Source: Chryseobacterium gallinarum (GTDB taxonomy: Bacteria; Bacteroidota; Bacteroidia; Flavobacteriales; Weeksellaceae). Taken from it: 64,000 nt of DNA. Position 1 is the stretch's first letter. Each line of letters opens with the position of its first letter. Location: assembly GCF_001021975.1 (NCBI RefSeq), contig NZ_CP009928.1:3600001-3664000 (forward strand), in the 5' to 3' direction. The position numbers were made by a program, and so were the translations under genes. The notes beneath the pieces are model-generated. The model did no database searches, was not told where the DNA came from, and worked only from the letters and a program-made list of their open reading frames with translations. Of this stretch, positions 18,243-27,251 are shown piece after piece.

Positions 18243-19667
18243 ATGAAGTGTATTTTACTTTCTATTGTAGCCATTATCCTGGTTTCCTGTAATCAGCGGT
18301 CAAAGAAAGAATTCAGAGAAAACTTTGATACTTCACTGCTTAAACAGAATGAAAAGTTTAGGCTTGAAGGTGAGTATGATTCTTTGGTTAACCTTAATAA
18401 AAGATATTACAAACAAGCTGATAAAGCCAATTATGAAGAAGGAAAAGCTTTGTGTTATATTAACCTGGCCGAAGTGAATATTTCCCTGGAAAACTATCAG
18501 AAATCCCAGATTCTTTTTGATAATGCAAAGGAGATTTTAAATCATTCTGAAAATGCTATTCATAAAGCCAGATTTTATAATGTCTACGGCCGGTTTAATA
18601 TGGAACTGCGGAGGGTAGATAAAGCATTTGAATACAATAAAGAAGCTATGCGCTGGATCCGGCAAAGTGAAAATTCCGAGTTGAAAAAGAATATTCTTTT
18701 TAATATTTATCTCAGGGAGGCTACCTATCTCATGCAGAAGAAGCAGCCTCAAAAGGCGCTGGAATATTTTCAAAAAGCCAGAAGATTAGATGATACAGGA
18801 TTGGCTGCCTGTGCCATAAGTGATTATATCTATATGAATAAAAAGATGGACTCTGCCAAAAAATATGTTATGCAGGCTTATTATAACACCAAAGCAAAAG
18901 GTAAAAAGGATGGCATAGCACTATATACCAGTACCATCCTGGGAGAATATTATATTGCGGACAAACAATATGATAAGGCCGAACAGGCTCTTATGGAGGC
19001 ACTGGAAATAGATGATAAAACAAAGCGTATTTATGCATATTACACCAAGTATATCTATAATGATCTCAGAACATTGTATGAACAGAAAGGAGATAAGGAA
19101 AAGGCCTACTTTTATTTGAAAGCTTATACGGAAGCAAAAAATAAAACAAACACCGCTTTATTAAAAACAATTAATCAGGATATGGAGTCATTTATTGCAG
19201 GAGCAAAAGAAGATTCTGAGAAGCATAAAAATAAAATGCAATGGGTTGTTTTTTTATCACTTGCTGTTTTTGCTTTATCGGGAACATATGCATGGAGGAT
19301 TATAAGCTCATTAAGGAAGAGAAAACGGGATCTTAAAATAGAGGCAGAAAAATTAAGAAACCGTATGGATAGTAAAAAACAGGAAGAAATTATAGAGTTG
19401 GCGAGGAAAAATGATCCTGAGTTCCTGACCCGCTTTAGAGAAATATATCCGGAATTTATAGACAAACTTTTGATGATTAACCCTGATCTCGAAAATTCTG
19501 AACTCACTTTTTGTGCCATGCTTAAATTGCATTTTACATCCAAGGAAATTGCAAGCTATACCCTTGTGCAGCATAGAACGGTTCAGCAAAAAAAGTACAG
19601 AATCCGGAAAAGGCTAAACATACCCACAGAAACAGATACCTATCATTTTTTTGATGGTTTAAACTGA
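18243..19667 (+). CDS. TPR lipoprotein-type membrane regulator with C-terminal HTH (paralogue 2)
   Basis: This 474-aa protein has the same architecture as its upstream neighbour: lipobox ILVSC with cysteine at residue 16, TPR-like repeats to about residue 305, one transmembrane helix (WVVFLSLAVFALSGTYAW), a coiled coil and an HTH (FTSKEIASYTLVQHRTVQQK). The block NPDLENSEL is identical in both proteins, showing tandem duplication. It is 118 bp downstream of paralogue 1 in the same orientation and has a hairpin right after its stop. Both keep intact HTH regions, so both may be active and could regulate each other or form a heteromer; that is inference. Confidence 0.86.
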   Translation: MKCILLSIVAIILVSCNQRSKKEFRENFDTSLLKQNEKFRLEGEYDSLVNLNKRYYKQADKANYEEGKALCYINLAEVNISLENYQKSQILFDNAKEILNHSENAIHKARFYNVYGRFNMELRRVDKAFEYNKEAMRWIRQSENSELKKNILFNIYLREATYLMQKKQPQKALEYFQKARRLDDTGLAACAISDYIYMNKKMDSAKKYVMQAYYNTKAKGKKDGIALYTSTILGEYYIADKQYDKAEQALMEALEIDDKTKRIYAYYTKYIYNDLRTLYEQKGDKEKAYFYLKAYTEAKNKTNTALLKTINQDMESFIAGAKEDSEKHKNKMQWVVFLSLAVFALSGTYAWRIISSLRKRKRDLKIEAEKLRNRMDSKKQEEIIELARKNDPEFLTRFREIYPEFIDKLLMINPDLENSELTFCAMLKLHFTSKEIASYTLVQHRTVQQKKYRIRKRLNIPTETDTYHFFDGLN

Positions 19668-19678
19668 TATAAAATAAA

Positions 19679-19707
19679 AATTGCCTGATTTTATCAACCA
19701 GGCAATT
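19679..19707 (+). terminator. Hairpin after the TPR regulator pair
   Basis: AATTGCCTG pairs with CAGGCAATT across an 11-nt loop, 12 bp after the stop codon. It has an A-run before it and no T-run after it. Confidence 0.5.
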
Positions 19708-20253
19708 ACTCGAAATATTCTCTTTTCACCACTTGCTATTTTATGTGGTTTACTTTTTTCAAATTTGAATATTTTTTTAGTAATCAGAAAAAAAAACTAT
19801 ACTACACGAGTACGACACGTATTTTTTTTACGAATAATTGATGGTTATTCTATGAATTTACTATTTTTTACCCCCCTGCTAAGTGAGATTACCATGTTTT
19901 GTGATCTGAAGAATTGTTTCTTTCCCAAATGAATCATTAATAAATGCTTGCCTTCATACTTAAGTGCAAATTCTAATATTTATTTGAATTGTTTAAAATT
20001 TTTAATGATTATTTGAGAGTTTTTTCAAATAAAATTCTATTTTTGGTGAGTTTTTTAATATTTTGATATACAGTTGTTTAATTGTTGTGTTGTATCTATG
20101 TAGTAGTCCTTTTTTTACCTTTTTTTGAATTTAAAGTATAGTTTTGTTTGAAATGTTGGAAGAAATATTGTGATAAAACAGACTGTAGGTAAAAAACTTC
20201 TGTTGTCATTTTTCCAATTGTTTTCATTTTTAAATTATAAACCAAAAAATTCT
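19708..20253. other. T-rich intergenic region upstream of the metalloprotease
   Basis: About 545 bp with no convincing gene; an 83-codon frame at 19681-19932 is low-complexity and overlaps the hairpin. TAGTTTTG at 20139-20146 fits the TAnnTTTG -7 consensus, but no TTG sits at the right distance. The frame is open from a GTG at 20170 to the chosen ATG at 20254. Confidence 0.4.
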
Positions 20254-23200
20254 ATGAGAAAAAATGTTTTACTGATTAGTGCACTGATGGCAGGATTAAC
20301 AGTGACATACGGACAGAAATGGGAATCTGTCTCACAAAAAAGTTCCCAGATCAGAAAAGATGTTGAAGTGCAGCAGACTTACAGAGTCGATCTGACATCC
20401 CTTCGGGAAATTCTGAAAAATGCAGTAGAAACAGGAAAAGGGGCTGCCTCTGTTGTTATTTCATTACCTACAGCAGAAGGGAAAATTGAAAAATTTGCCG
20501 TATACAGCAATCCCGTTATGGATCAATCTCTGGTAGACCGTTACCAGCTGGGTTCATATGTGGGAGTGGGAATTGATGATCCCTCAAAATACCTGAGATT
20601 CAGCACTTCTCCAACGGATATGCAATCTATGATTATTAAAGATGGTATATTCCAGTTTATTGAGCCAATTACTACCGATAGACAAATTTATGGTGTGTTT
20701 TATAAGGCTCGGGAAGACGGAGAACATGGTTTTAAATGTGAAACGGGAGAACATAATTTTAAAGATATCAGTAAGCTGGTTGAAAATGGTAAAAAGATGC
20801 TTTCCGGAGTGGGAATTACCAGCAGGCCAACCAATACAAAATACAGAAATTTTAGAATGGCATTGTCTGTTACAGGAGAATATAGCCAATATCAGCTCAC
20901 GGCAGCAGGAACTCCGGGTAATGCTCCTGATGATGTGAAAAAAGGGGTGGTTCTGGCAGCAATGAACAATACGATGACGAGGATAAACGGAGTTTTTGAG
21001 CGGGACTTTGGCGCTCATTTAACAGTTCAAAATTTCCCGCAAATCATATATCTTGATCCTGCAACAGACCCTTATACTGATGATTTGAATACTGAATTAC
21101 AACAGACCCTCACTTCTGGAATTGGAAACGCCAATTATGATATCGGGCATGTTCTTAATCAAAATGCTGAAAGAAGCGGAAATGCAGGAGGAATCGGTAT
21201 AGTCTGTATAGATCCTGCAAATGATACCGATTTACAAAAAGGTTCAGCCTTTACACAAGGGCCAATACCTACAGGAGAAGTTTTTGACTTTACTGCAGCC
21301 CATGAAATGGGACATCAATTGGGTGCGAATCATACGTTTTCAAACACATCTGCTACAGATGCCGTGCAGGGAGCTAATGTAGAACCCGGAGGAGGAACGA
21401 CTATTATGGGGTATGCAGGGATTACCTACGATAATGTACAGGCTAATGCAGATGGTTATTTTCATTATAAATCAATAGATCAGGTTTTGACTAATCTGGA
21501 AAATAAAACTAATTGCGGAACATCCCAAAATATTGACAATAATACAGCTCCTGTAATCAATCCGCTGGCATCATATAATATTCCTAAGGGAACAGCTTAC
21601 TATCTTGAAGCTTCTGCTGTAGATGCAGAAAATGATCCTGTGAATTATACCTGGGAGCAGAATGATAGTACAGATGGACTTTCTACTATTTCAGGGGATA
21701 GCGGATTAGGGTATAATCCCAAAGGAGCCCTGACAAGATCAGTTCCTGGTACCGCTAACGGAAGAAGATATTTCCCTAAACTGGAGACCGTGATGAATGG
21801 AATGCTAACCAACAAGCAGGGATGGGAAACTGTATCTTACATCCCCCGGATATTAAATTATGCGGTAACAGTAAGAGATCAGAATCCGCAACGACCAATG
21901 GTTTCAAGCGCTACAACCTCCGTTACAGTGGGAAATGACGGACCTTTTAAGTTTAACGGACTTACTCCTTCTTCAGTGCTGTACAATGATACAATGAATA
22001 CCATTTATTGGGATGTTGCCAATACTAATAATGCGCCGTATAACGTAGCGAATGTAAAAATAGACTATACTACAGATAACGGCATGACCTGGACAGATCT
22101 GATTGCGTCCACACCTAATACCGGCAGCTATAATGTACAAATGCCTGGTAATGTAAACGGTGCTGTAAAGCTAAGAATATCAGCCGTAGGTAATATATTT
22201 TACGCAGTTTCTCCTGCCGTTACTGTAGGAACAGCTCCTACATCAACAACCTCAGCGCCTACAGGTATTTCCACAATAGATACTGAAGTTTTCAAAACAA
22301 CAGCAAGAGTATCCTGGAATAGTGTTCCAGGAGCTACTTACTCCATTAATTATAGAAAATCAGGAACCGTAAACTGGTCTAATATTGTAAGCCAGGCAAA
22401 CTCAGTGGTTTTGAATAACCTGGAGGATGAAACAAACTATGAGGTACAGGTTGCCACGGTAGTTAATTCTGTTGTTGGAAATTTTTCTGACAATTATGCG
22501 TTTAAAACAAAAGGATTGAAAACCGGAGTTGATTACTGCCTGTTGAATTCAGGGTCACCGTATTTTGCAGGAATTGTAGCGGTTACGGTAGCGAATGTAA
22601 CCTATCAGAATGTTGTCGCAAGATCATATATAGATCTAAGTGAAGATGCTTCCAAAGTAGTTAATCTTGTCCAGGGTAGTTCATATACATTGAAACCTAC
22701 AATTGTGAATTTGCTTGCAGGAGCAAATGAAAATGTTTCTGTGTGGATTGATTATAACAGAAATGGAGTATTTGAAGCTACAGAAAGGGTCAGCAGCTTG
22801 TCCGGAACAGCTCCGGGAGGACTTGTTAATTTTGGGAGTCATAATTTTACCGTTCCGGCAACGTCCTATTCCGGAGATAAATTGTTAAGAATGAGAATAG
22901 TAGGGAAGTTTTCGTCATCAGCTCTAACGAATGCCTGCGGTGAAATCAGTAGCCAGGCGGGAGGTGTTTTGGATCTTCCTGTAAGGATTTCAGGTAGCAG
23001 TACTCTGGGAACAAAAGAAATAAAAAATACAACATCTGAAGTTTCCATTTATCCTAACCCTGCAGATACTTTTGTGGAAGTGAAGAATCTGAAAGGAAAA
23101 GCAGACTATAAGATTTACAATGCAGAAGGCAGGCTGGTGCAGGAAGGCAGAATTGACGGACAAAGAATCAATGTGGCTTCATTGGTGAAAGGAATGTATG

Positions 23201-23259
23201 TGATTTCTATAAAAGACGATCAGAACACTTATTATAATACTAAACTGATTAAAAAATAA
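20254..23259 (+). CDS. Secreted reprolysin-like metalloprotease, Fn3/GEVED, T9SS-sorted
   Basis: This 1001-aa protein starts at ATG 20254, which gives a clean signal peptide (MRKNVLLISALMAGLTVTYG). The catalytic zinc site HEMGHQLGANH at about residue 350 fits HExxHxxGxxH of M12-type (metzincin) proteases, and IMGYAG follows as the Met-turn. After it come an Ig-like region, a fibronectin type III domain (about 680-760) and a GEVED domain (VSVWIDYNRNG near 828). The C-terminal T9SS type A sorting signal starts at VSIYPNPADTF and ends KLIKK. It is exported to the cell surface or medium. It is preceded by a long AT-rich leader and ends at a good terminator, so it is monocistronic. Confidence 0.94.
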   Translation: MRKNVLLISALMAGLTVTYGQKWESVSQKSSQIRKDVEVQQTYRVDLTSLREILKNAVETGKGAASVVISLPTAEGKIEKFAVYSNPVMDQSLVDRYQLGSYVGVGIDDPSKYLRFSTSPTDMQSMIIKDGIFQFIEPITTDRQIYGVFYKAREDGEHGFKCETGEHNFKDISKLVENGKKMLSGVGITSRPTNTKYRNFRMALSVTGEYSQYQLTAAGTPGNAPDDVKKGVVLAAMNNTMTRINGVFERDFGAHLTVQNFPQIIYLDPATDPYTDDLNTELQQTLTSGIGNANYDIGHVLNQNAERSGNAGGIGIVCIDPANDTDLQKGSAFTQGPIPTGEVFDFTAAHEMGHQLGANHTFSNTSATDAVQGANVEPGGGTTIMGYAGITYDNVQANADGYFHYKSIDQVLTNLENKTNCGTSQNIDNNTAPVINPLASYNIPKGTAYYLEASAVDAENDPVNYTWEQNDSTDGLSTISGDSGLGYNPKGALTRSVPGTANGRRYFPKLETVMNGMLTNKQGWETVSYIPRILNYAVTVRDQNPQRPMVSSATTSVTVGNDGPFKFNGLTPSSVLYNDTMNTIYWDVANTNNAPYNVANVKIDYTTDNGMTWTDLIASTPNTGSYNVQMPGNVNGAVKLRISAVGNIFYAVSPAVTVGTAPTSTTSAPTGISTIDTEVFKTTARVSWNSVPGATYSINYRKSGTVNWSNIVSQANSVVLNNLEDETNYEVQVATVVNSVVGNFSDNYAFKTKGLKTGVDYCLLNSGSPYFAGIVAVTVANVTYQNVVARSYIDLSEDASKVVNLVQGSSYTLKPTIVNLLAGANENVSVWIDYNRNGVFEATERVSSLSGTAPGGLVNFGSHNFTVPATSYSGDKLLRMRIVGKFSSSALTNACGEISSQAGGVLDLPVRISGSSTLGTKEIKNTTSEVSIYPNPADTFVEVKNLKGKADYKIYNAEGRLVQEGRIDGQRINVASLVKGMYVISIKDDQNTYYNTKLIKK

Positions 23260-23327
23260 CACAGATGATTTCCTCCTGAAACAGAATCTAGGGAGAGAAG
23301 AAACATTTATTTTTTAAAGAGGGAAAT

Positions 23328-23357
23328 GGGCTGTCTCTAATTGAGATTGCCCTTTTT
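23328..23357 (+). terminator. Terminator of the metalloprotease gene
   Basis: GGGC..TCTC pairs with GAGA..GCCC around a 5-nt loop with two internal mismatch or wobble positions, followed by TTTTT. Confidence 0.75.
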
Positions 23358-23497
23358 ATGTTATTATCATAAGTGGGTGCCCTTAGTATTTCAGGCTTTT
23401 GATATTGTCTTCCTGTTGAGGTTTGTTCCGGGCATTATTGGATTAAAATATACTTGAATTTGCTTGAAATATACTGTTATATTGTTTTATTCCAGCC

Positions 23498-23505
23498 TAT
23501 TTTTG
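23498..23505 (+). promoter_or_regulatory. Putative -7 element for the MDR oxidoreductase
   Basis: TATTTTTG matches TAnnTTTG and lies 17 bp before the ATG, implying a very short leader. No TTG is at 19 bp; the closest is 13 bp away. Confidence 0.35.
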
Positions 23506-23522
23506 CATAAAGTATAATAAAT

Positions 23523-24470
23523 ATGAAGGCTATAGTATTAGAGAGATTTGGTGGACCAGAGCATTTGATGATTAAAGAAATTGAACAACCTGTTATAAAA
23601 AGTAATGAAGTCCTGGTTAAGGTAAAAGCCATCAGCATCAATCCTGTAGATGCTAAGGTTCGTAGCAGGAAGGCTCCTCTGGCTGAGGATTTGATGCAGT
23701 ATGATCCATTAATTTTAGGTTGGGATCTTTCCGGAGTAGTTGCAGAGACAGGAAATGAAGTCACCGGGTTTCAGGTAGGTGATGAGGTATTTGGGATGGT
23801 TAATTTTCCTGGTCATGGTAAAGCTTATGCAGAATATGTAGCGGTTCCGGCAGAACAATTGGTGGGTAAACCTGATAATATTACCCATGTTGAAGCTGCG
23901 GCGAGCACTTTAGCCGCTCTTACAGCCTGGCAGGCATTTGACAGTTATGGTAAGCTGAGACCTGATGATAAAGTGCTTATCCATGCAGCATCGGGTGGGG
24001 TAGGTCATTTTGCCGTACAAATAGCAAAACATATAGGTGCCTATGTTATAGCTACCTCTTCATCCGCTAACAGGGATTTTCTATTAGGATTAGGAGCAGA
24101 TCAGCATATTGATTATAAGAATATTCATTTTGAAGAAGTTCTGTGTGATATCGATTTTGTACTGGAAGCGATCGGAGGTGATAATTTTCAGAAATCGGTT
24201 AAAGTTTTAAAGCCCTTTGGATCTATTGTCACGTTGCCATCCGGATATACCCAGGAAGACGAAAGACTGGCCCGTGAAAAGAATTTGCATGCCTGTTACT
24301 TTATGGCTGTTTATTCCAGTGGAAGGGATATGGAGCAGATTGCTGCGTTACTGGAAAAAGGAATTATAAAACCCTACGTTTCCCATGTATTTAATTTTGA
24401 AGATATGGCAAAAGCCCATCAGCAGATTGAAACGGGACGTACCATAGGAAAAGTGGTTGTAGAACTATAA
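23523..24470 (+). CDS. Zinc-independent MDR-family NADP-dependent oxidoreductase
   Basis: This 315-aa medium-chain dehydrogenase/reductase is of the quinone oxidoreductase (zeta-crystallin-like) type. The N-terminal GroES-like domain contains WDLSGVVAETG and GDEVFGMV. The Rossmann domain has HAASGGVGHFAVQIAKHIGA, the NADP-binding glycine motif. The structural-zinc cysteines of alcohol dehydrogenases are absent. It probably reduces quinones or enones with NADPH in the cytoplasm; the true substrate is not visible. It stands alone in its orientation, 131 bp before the ketopantoate-reductase-like gene. Confidence 0.92.
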   Translation: MKAIVLERFGGPEHLMIKEIEQPVIKSNEVLVKVKAISINPVDAKVRSRKAPLAEDLMQYDPLILGWDLSGVVAETGNEVTGFQVGDEVFGMVNFPGHGKAYAEYVAVPAEQLVGKPDNITHVEAAASTLAALTAWQAFDSYGKLRPDDKVLIHAASGGVGHFAVQIAKHIGAYVIATSSSANRDFLLGLGADQHIDYKNIHFEEVLCDIDFVLEAIGGDNFQKSVKVLKPFGSIVTLPSGYTQEDERLAREKNLHACYFMAVYSSGRDMEQIAALLEKGIIKPYVSHVFNFEDMAKAHQQIETGRTIGKVVVEL

Positions 24471-24561
24471 AGAATTCCAGACAGCAAGTTTTCTATAGTA
24501 ATAAAGACTCGATGTTCTTTTGAAGTTGTAAATCGTTTCAATAATCATGGATAAAAGTTTC

Positions 24562-24587
24562 TATATTTGAATAATGTAATGCATTAC
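24562..24587 (+). promoter_or_regulatory. -7 element and 12-bp palindromic operator before the ketopantoate-reductase-like gene
   Basis: TATATTTG (24562-24569) fits the -7 consensus. Six bases later GTAATGCATTAC (24576-24587) is a perfect 12-bp palindrome across the expected transcription start, a classic repressor position. The ATG is at 24602. No -33 TTG is at the standard distance. Confidence 0.45.
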
Positions 24588-24601
24588 TGAAAAATAATAT
24601 C

Positions 24602-25537
24602 ATGGATAAAAAACATATTGTTGTTGTAGGATTAGGAGGTGTAGGCGGCTATTTTGGTTTTAAAATTAACAAAACAAACGAAATTTCAGGGAAATACAAG
24701 GTATCTTTTGTTGCAAGAGGAGAAACGTATGAGAAAGTAAAAGAAAACGGGCTGATCTTACTTTCCCCTGAGCATTCTGATCATCATACTTATCCTGATG
24801 CTATTGAGCAAAACATCAGCGATATAAAAGCCCCTGACCTGGTTCTGATCTGTGTAAAGGAATATGATCTTGAAAATGTATGCAGACAACTTGTGGAAAT
24901 CATTAATAAAGATACGGTATTGCTTCCTATGATGAATGGGGCAGACATCTACGAGAGAATGCGGACTATTATTCCAGATCATACCATTCTGCCTGCCTGT
25001 ATCTATGTAGCTTCCCATATTAAGGAAAGAGGTATGGTAGAGCATAAAGGGAAACCGGGAAAGATGATTGTGGGAAGAGATCCTGAACATTTTTCAATGA
25101 ATATAGACTGGGTGATTGATTTGTTGAAGGAAAGTAAAATAGATCTTGAATTTAAAGATAATTCTCTGACGGATATCTGGACTAAATTTTTCTTTATCGC
25201 CAGCTTTGGATTGGTGACAGCAAAATATAATTCATCGATCGGAACAGTGTGTTCTGACGAACAACAGAAGCAGGAAGCTACTGAAATCATGAAAGAAATG
25301 AAAAAGATTGCAGACAAGAAAGGCATTCTTTTACAGCCAGATATCATTGATTCAACTTTTGAAAAAGCAGCTGCATTTCCTTTTGACACTCCTACATCTT
25401 TACAGTTGGATATCCATTCCGGCAAAAAAGAAAACGAACTGGAATTATTTGCAGGAGCCATTTTAAAATCCGGAAAAGAATTGGATATAGAGACTCCTTT
25501 TACCTGGAAAATATATAACGAGATTATATCAGGATAG
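24602..25537 (+). CDS. Ketopantoate reductase (ApbA/PanE) family protein
   Basis: This 311-aa protein begins with a Rossmann fold (VVVGLGGVGGYFGFKI, GxGxxG) that binds NADPH. The ApbA N-terminal domain follows (LVLICVKEYDL, LLPMMNGAD), then the helical C-terminal domain carrying the conserved WTKFFF lysine region. Characterised members reduce 2-dehydropantoate to pantoate for CoA synthesis, but many paralogues act on other 2-oxoacids, so no gene symbol is given. It is monocistronic and convergent with the ferredoxin gene. Confidence 0.88.
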   Translation: MDKKHIVVVGLGGVGGYFGFKINKTNEISGKYKVSFVARGETYEKVKENGLILLSPEHSDHHTYPDAIEQNISDIKAPDLVLICVKEYDLENVCRQLVEIINKDTVLLPMMNGADIYERMRTIIPDHTILPACIYVASHIKERGMVEHKGKPGKMIVGRDPEHFSMNIDWVIDLLKESKIDLEFKDNSLTDIWTKFFFIASFGLVTAKYNSSIGTVCSDEQQKQEATEIMKEMKKIADKKGILLQPDIIDSTFEKAAAFPFDTPTSLQLDIHSGKKENELELFAGAILKSGKELDIETPFTWKIYNEIISG

Positions 25538-25586
25538 CATCCAGAAGATAGATGTACTGTTTACAGCATAATTTGAATACCAGCTA

Positions 25587-25937
25587 TTACGCTCCATGCA
25601 TAAACTTTTGTCTTTCCAGTAATACTTCTTCCGATTCACGATGGTCAGGATCATCAATACAGCAGTCCACAGGGCAAACGGCTTTGCACTGTGGTTCTTC
25701 GTGAAAGCCCTTGCATTCTGTACATTTTCCTGAAACAATATAATAAACTTCATCTGAAACAGCCTGGTTGAAAGCATCGGCATCTGCCTCAGTACCATCC
25801 GGAAAGATTACCTTTCCGGAAAGCCGGGTTTTATCCTGCCATCTCCAGTCGATAGCGCCTTCGTAAATGGCTGAGTTGGGACATTCAGGTTCGCAGGCCC
25901 CGCAGTTGATACAGTCATCAGTTATTTTTATAGCCAT
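25587..25937 (-). CDS. 2[4Fe-4S] ferredoxin (YfhL/Alvin-type)
   Basis: This 116-aa protein has one CxxCxxCxxxCP set ([12 protein letters not shown], residues 9-20) and a second set with the expanded spacing typical of Allochromatium-type ferredoxins (CTEC, then CKAVCPVDC). A hydrophilic tail follows. It carries low-potential electrons in the cytoplasm. It is transcribed in the same direction as the superoxide dismutase cluster but 236 bp away, so it may have its own promoter. Confidence 0.95.
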   Translation of the reverse strand: MAIKITDDCINCGACEPECPNSAIYEGAIDWRWQDKTRLSGKVIFPDGTEADADAFNQAVSDEVYYIVSGKCTECKGFHEEPQCKAVCPVDCCIDDPDHRESEEVLLERQKFMHGA

Positions 25938-26173
25938 GATAATATATATAATATGTTAAAAAAAGGGATTTCTTATTGTACTGCTGGAAATCCCTGTTAA
26001 ACTTAATTAAAACAGTTTCAACAATTTATTTACATCATAAACTGTGCAAACCTGTACTTTTAATCTGTTGATTTTCAGTGTAATTTAAAATGCCGGCTTC
26101 AGATGCTGTAAATAATCCTGCACGAGGATCAGTGAACTGTATATTTCTTTCATATGATGAATGGTTTATTATC

Positions 26174-26725
26174 TTATTTTTCAATCTTTTTAGTGGCTGC
26201 AATGCTGATAAGCTTATCAAATTTTTCTGAGTAAAAATCTGATATCATTGTTCTGTTATCATTATGAAACAAAGAGGATCTTATAATAGGAACGCTGAAG
26301 GGAAGAGGCCATGCGCGTAATGATTTGGCAATGGCGTCCATGGTATTGATTCCCTGCATTGCCTGTAACCCTTCTGCCCAGCATACCAGGCCCACCGTTT
26401 TATCAGTTAAATAAGGCTCATATCTGTTGGCCGTTATTTCAAGCCAGTCCAGGCAGTTTTTCATCACCCCCGGAATGCTTCCGTGGTAAAGCGGGGCCAG
26501 CCAGAAATGGAGATCGGCATCCAAAAAACGTTGAGCCATACGCTCTACAGCCAAGGGTGTTTCAGCAAGGGACATATCAAATAAAGGAATCCCTGAATCA
26601 GCAAGATTAAAAATATCAGTATGAATTCCCAGGCTTTTAAGCTGTTCTACAAAATAACCGGAAATAAGCCCCGAAGCAGATTCTGCCTTTCTCTCTGATG
26701 ATCCGTTAAATATAATTGCTTTCAT
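26174..26725 (-). CDS. NADPH-dependent FMN reductase-like flavodoxin-fold protein
   Basis: This 183-aa protein starts MKAIIFNGSSERKAESASG, the FMN phosphate-binding loop of NADPH-dependent FMN/azo reductases. The second FMN loop APLYHGSIPGVMKNCLDWLE (about residues 78-97) is characteristic of the family. It is likely a cytoplasmic flavin or quinone reductase. Its start overlaps the end of the DUF2480 gene by 20 bp, so it is co-transcribed with that gene and the superoxide dismutase, suggesting an oxidative-stress role. Confidence 0.9.
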   Translation of the reverse strand: MKAIIFNGSSERKAESASGLISGYFVEQLKSLGIHTDIFNLADSGIPLFDMSLAETPLAVERMAQRFLDADLHFWLAPLYHGSIPGVMKNCLDWLEITANRYEPYLTDKTVGLVCWAEGLQAMQGINTMDAIAKSLRAWPLPFSVPIIRSSLFHNDNRTMISDFYSEKFDKLISIAATKKIEK

Positions 26726-27233
26726 TTTTGTTTTTTTGTTTGAAAATTACTTTGGGTAGACCTATTTCGCCATACATAAGACTTTTAACCATGGGTGTCA
26801 GAAGTTCTGCTGCTGTAAGGTAAAGCGCAGGATGATGATCTGAATGGGCCCTGACCACAACTTTTTGATTTTTATAATGTTTAAGATCGGCATAGATGAG
26901 ACGGCGTTTCCAAAGATCCAGCAAAATGGTCTCTGCATTGTTGAGATCTACGTATACAGCATATGGGGATAATTTTTCCATAAGAAACATATAAACCCAG
27001 GGTGGAATGATAGCATCAGTAGAGCAGGTGATTCCCACTGCTTTTCCGTTGTACACAGAAAAATCAACCCGGGCAATGGATTCTTTAAACTCTTTTTCCT
27101 TGACAATCATTCCCATAAAAAGAAAATCTCTGATGTCCAGTTCTATAATTTCTGTAGTAGGTTTATAATCCAACAGATCAAGAGCAATAATGCCTGATGC
27201 TTCCGCTTTATTCATAAAGATTTCCTGATTCAT
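26706..27233 (-). CDS. DUF2480 family protein
   Basis: This 175-aa soluble protein of unknown function is found throughout Bacteroidota. I recognise the family from the sequence pattern LDIRDFLFMGMIVKEKEFKE, then GITCSTDAIIPPWVYMFL and the end block VKSLMYGEIGLPKV. The protein has no signal or membrane segment. It sits 18 bp downstream of superoxide dismutase and overlaps the flavin reductase gene, so it belongs to the same operon. A link to Fe-S or redox homeostasis is suggested only by context. An alternative start is the Met at residue 7. Confidence 0.85.
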   Translation of the reverse strand: MNQEIFMNKAEASGIIALDLLDYKPTTEIIELDIRDFLFMGMIVKEKEFKESIARVDFSVYNGKAVGITCSTDAIIPPWVYMFLMEKLSPYAVYVDLNNAETILLDLWKRRLIYADLKHYKNQKVVVRAHSDHHPALYLTAAELLTPMVKSLMYGEIGLPKVIFKQKNKNESNYI

Positions 27234-27251
27234 ATCTTTAACCGGTTCTGA

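Noticed and set aside
19681..19932. 83-codon forward frame
   Set aside because: It starts inside a hairpin, is Phe/Leu/Ile-rich low complexity, and resembles nothing.
26035..26220. 61-codon minus-strand frame after the flavin reductase
   Set aside because: It overlaps the 3' end of the reductase and has no credible start; the tail (SEAGILNYTENQQIK) looks somewhat protein-like but is not enough to call a gene.
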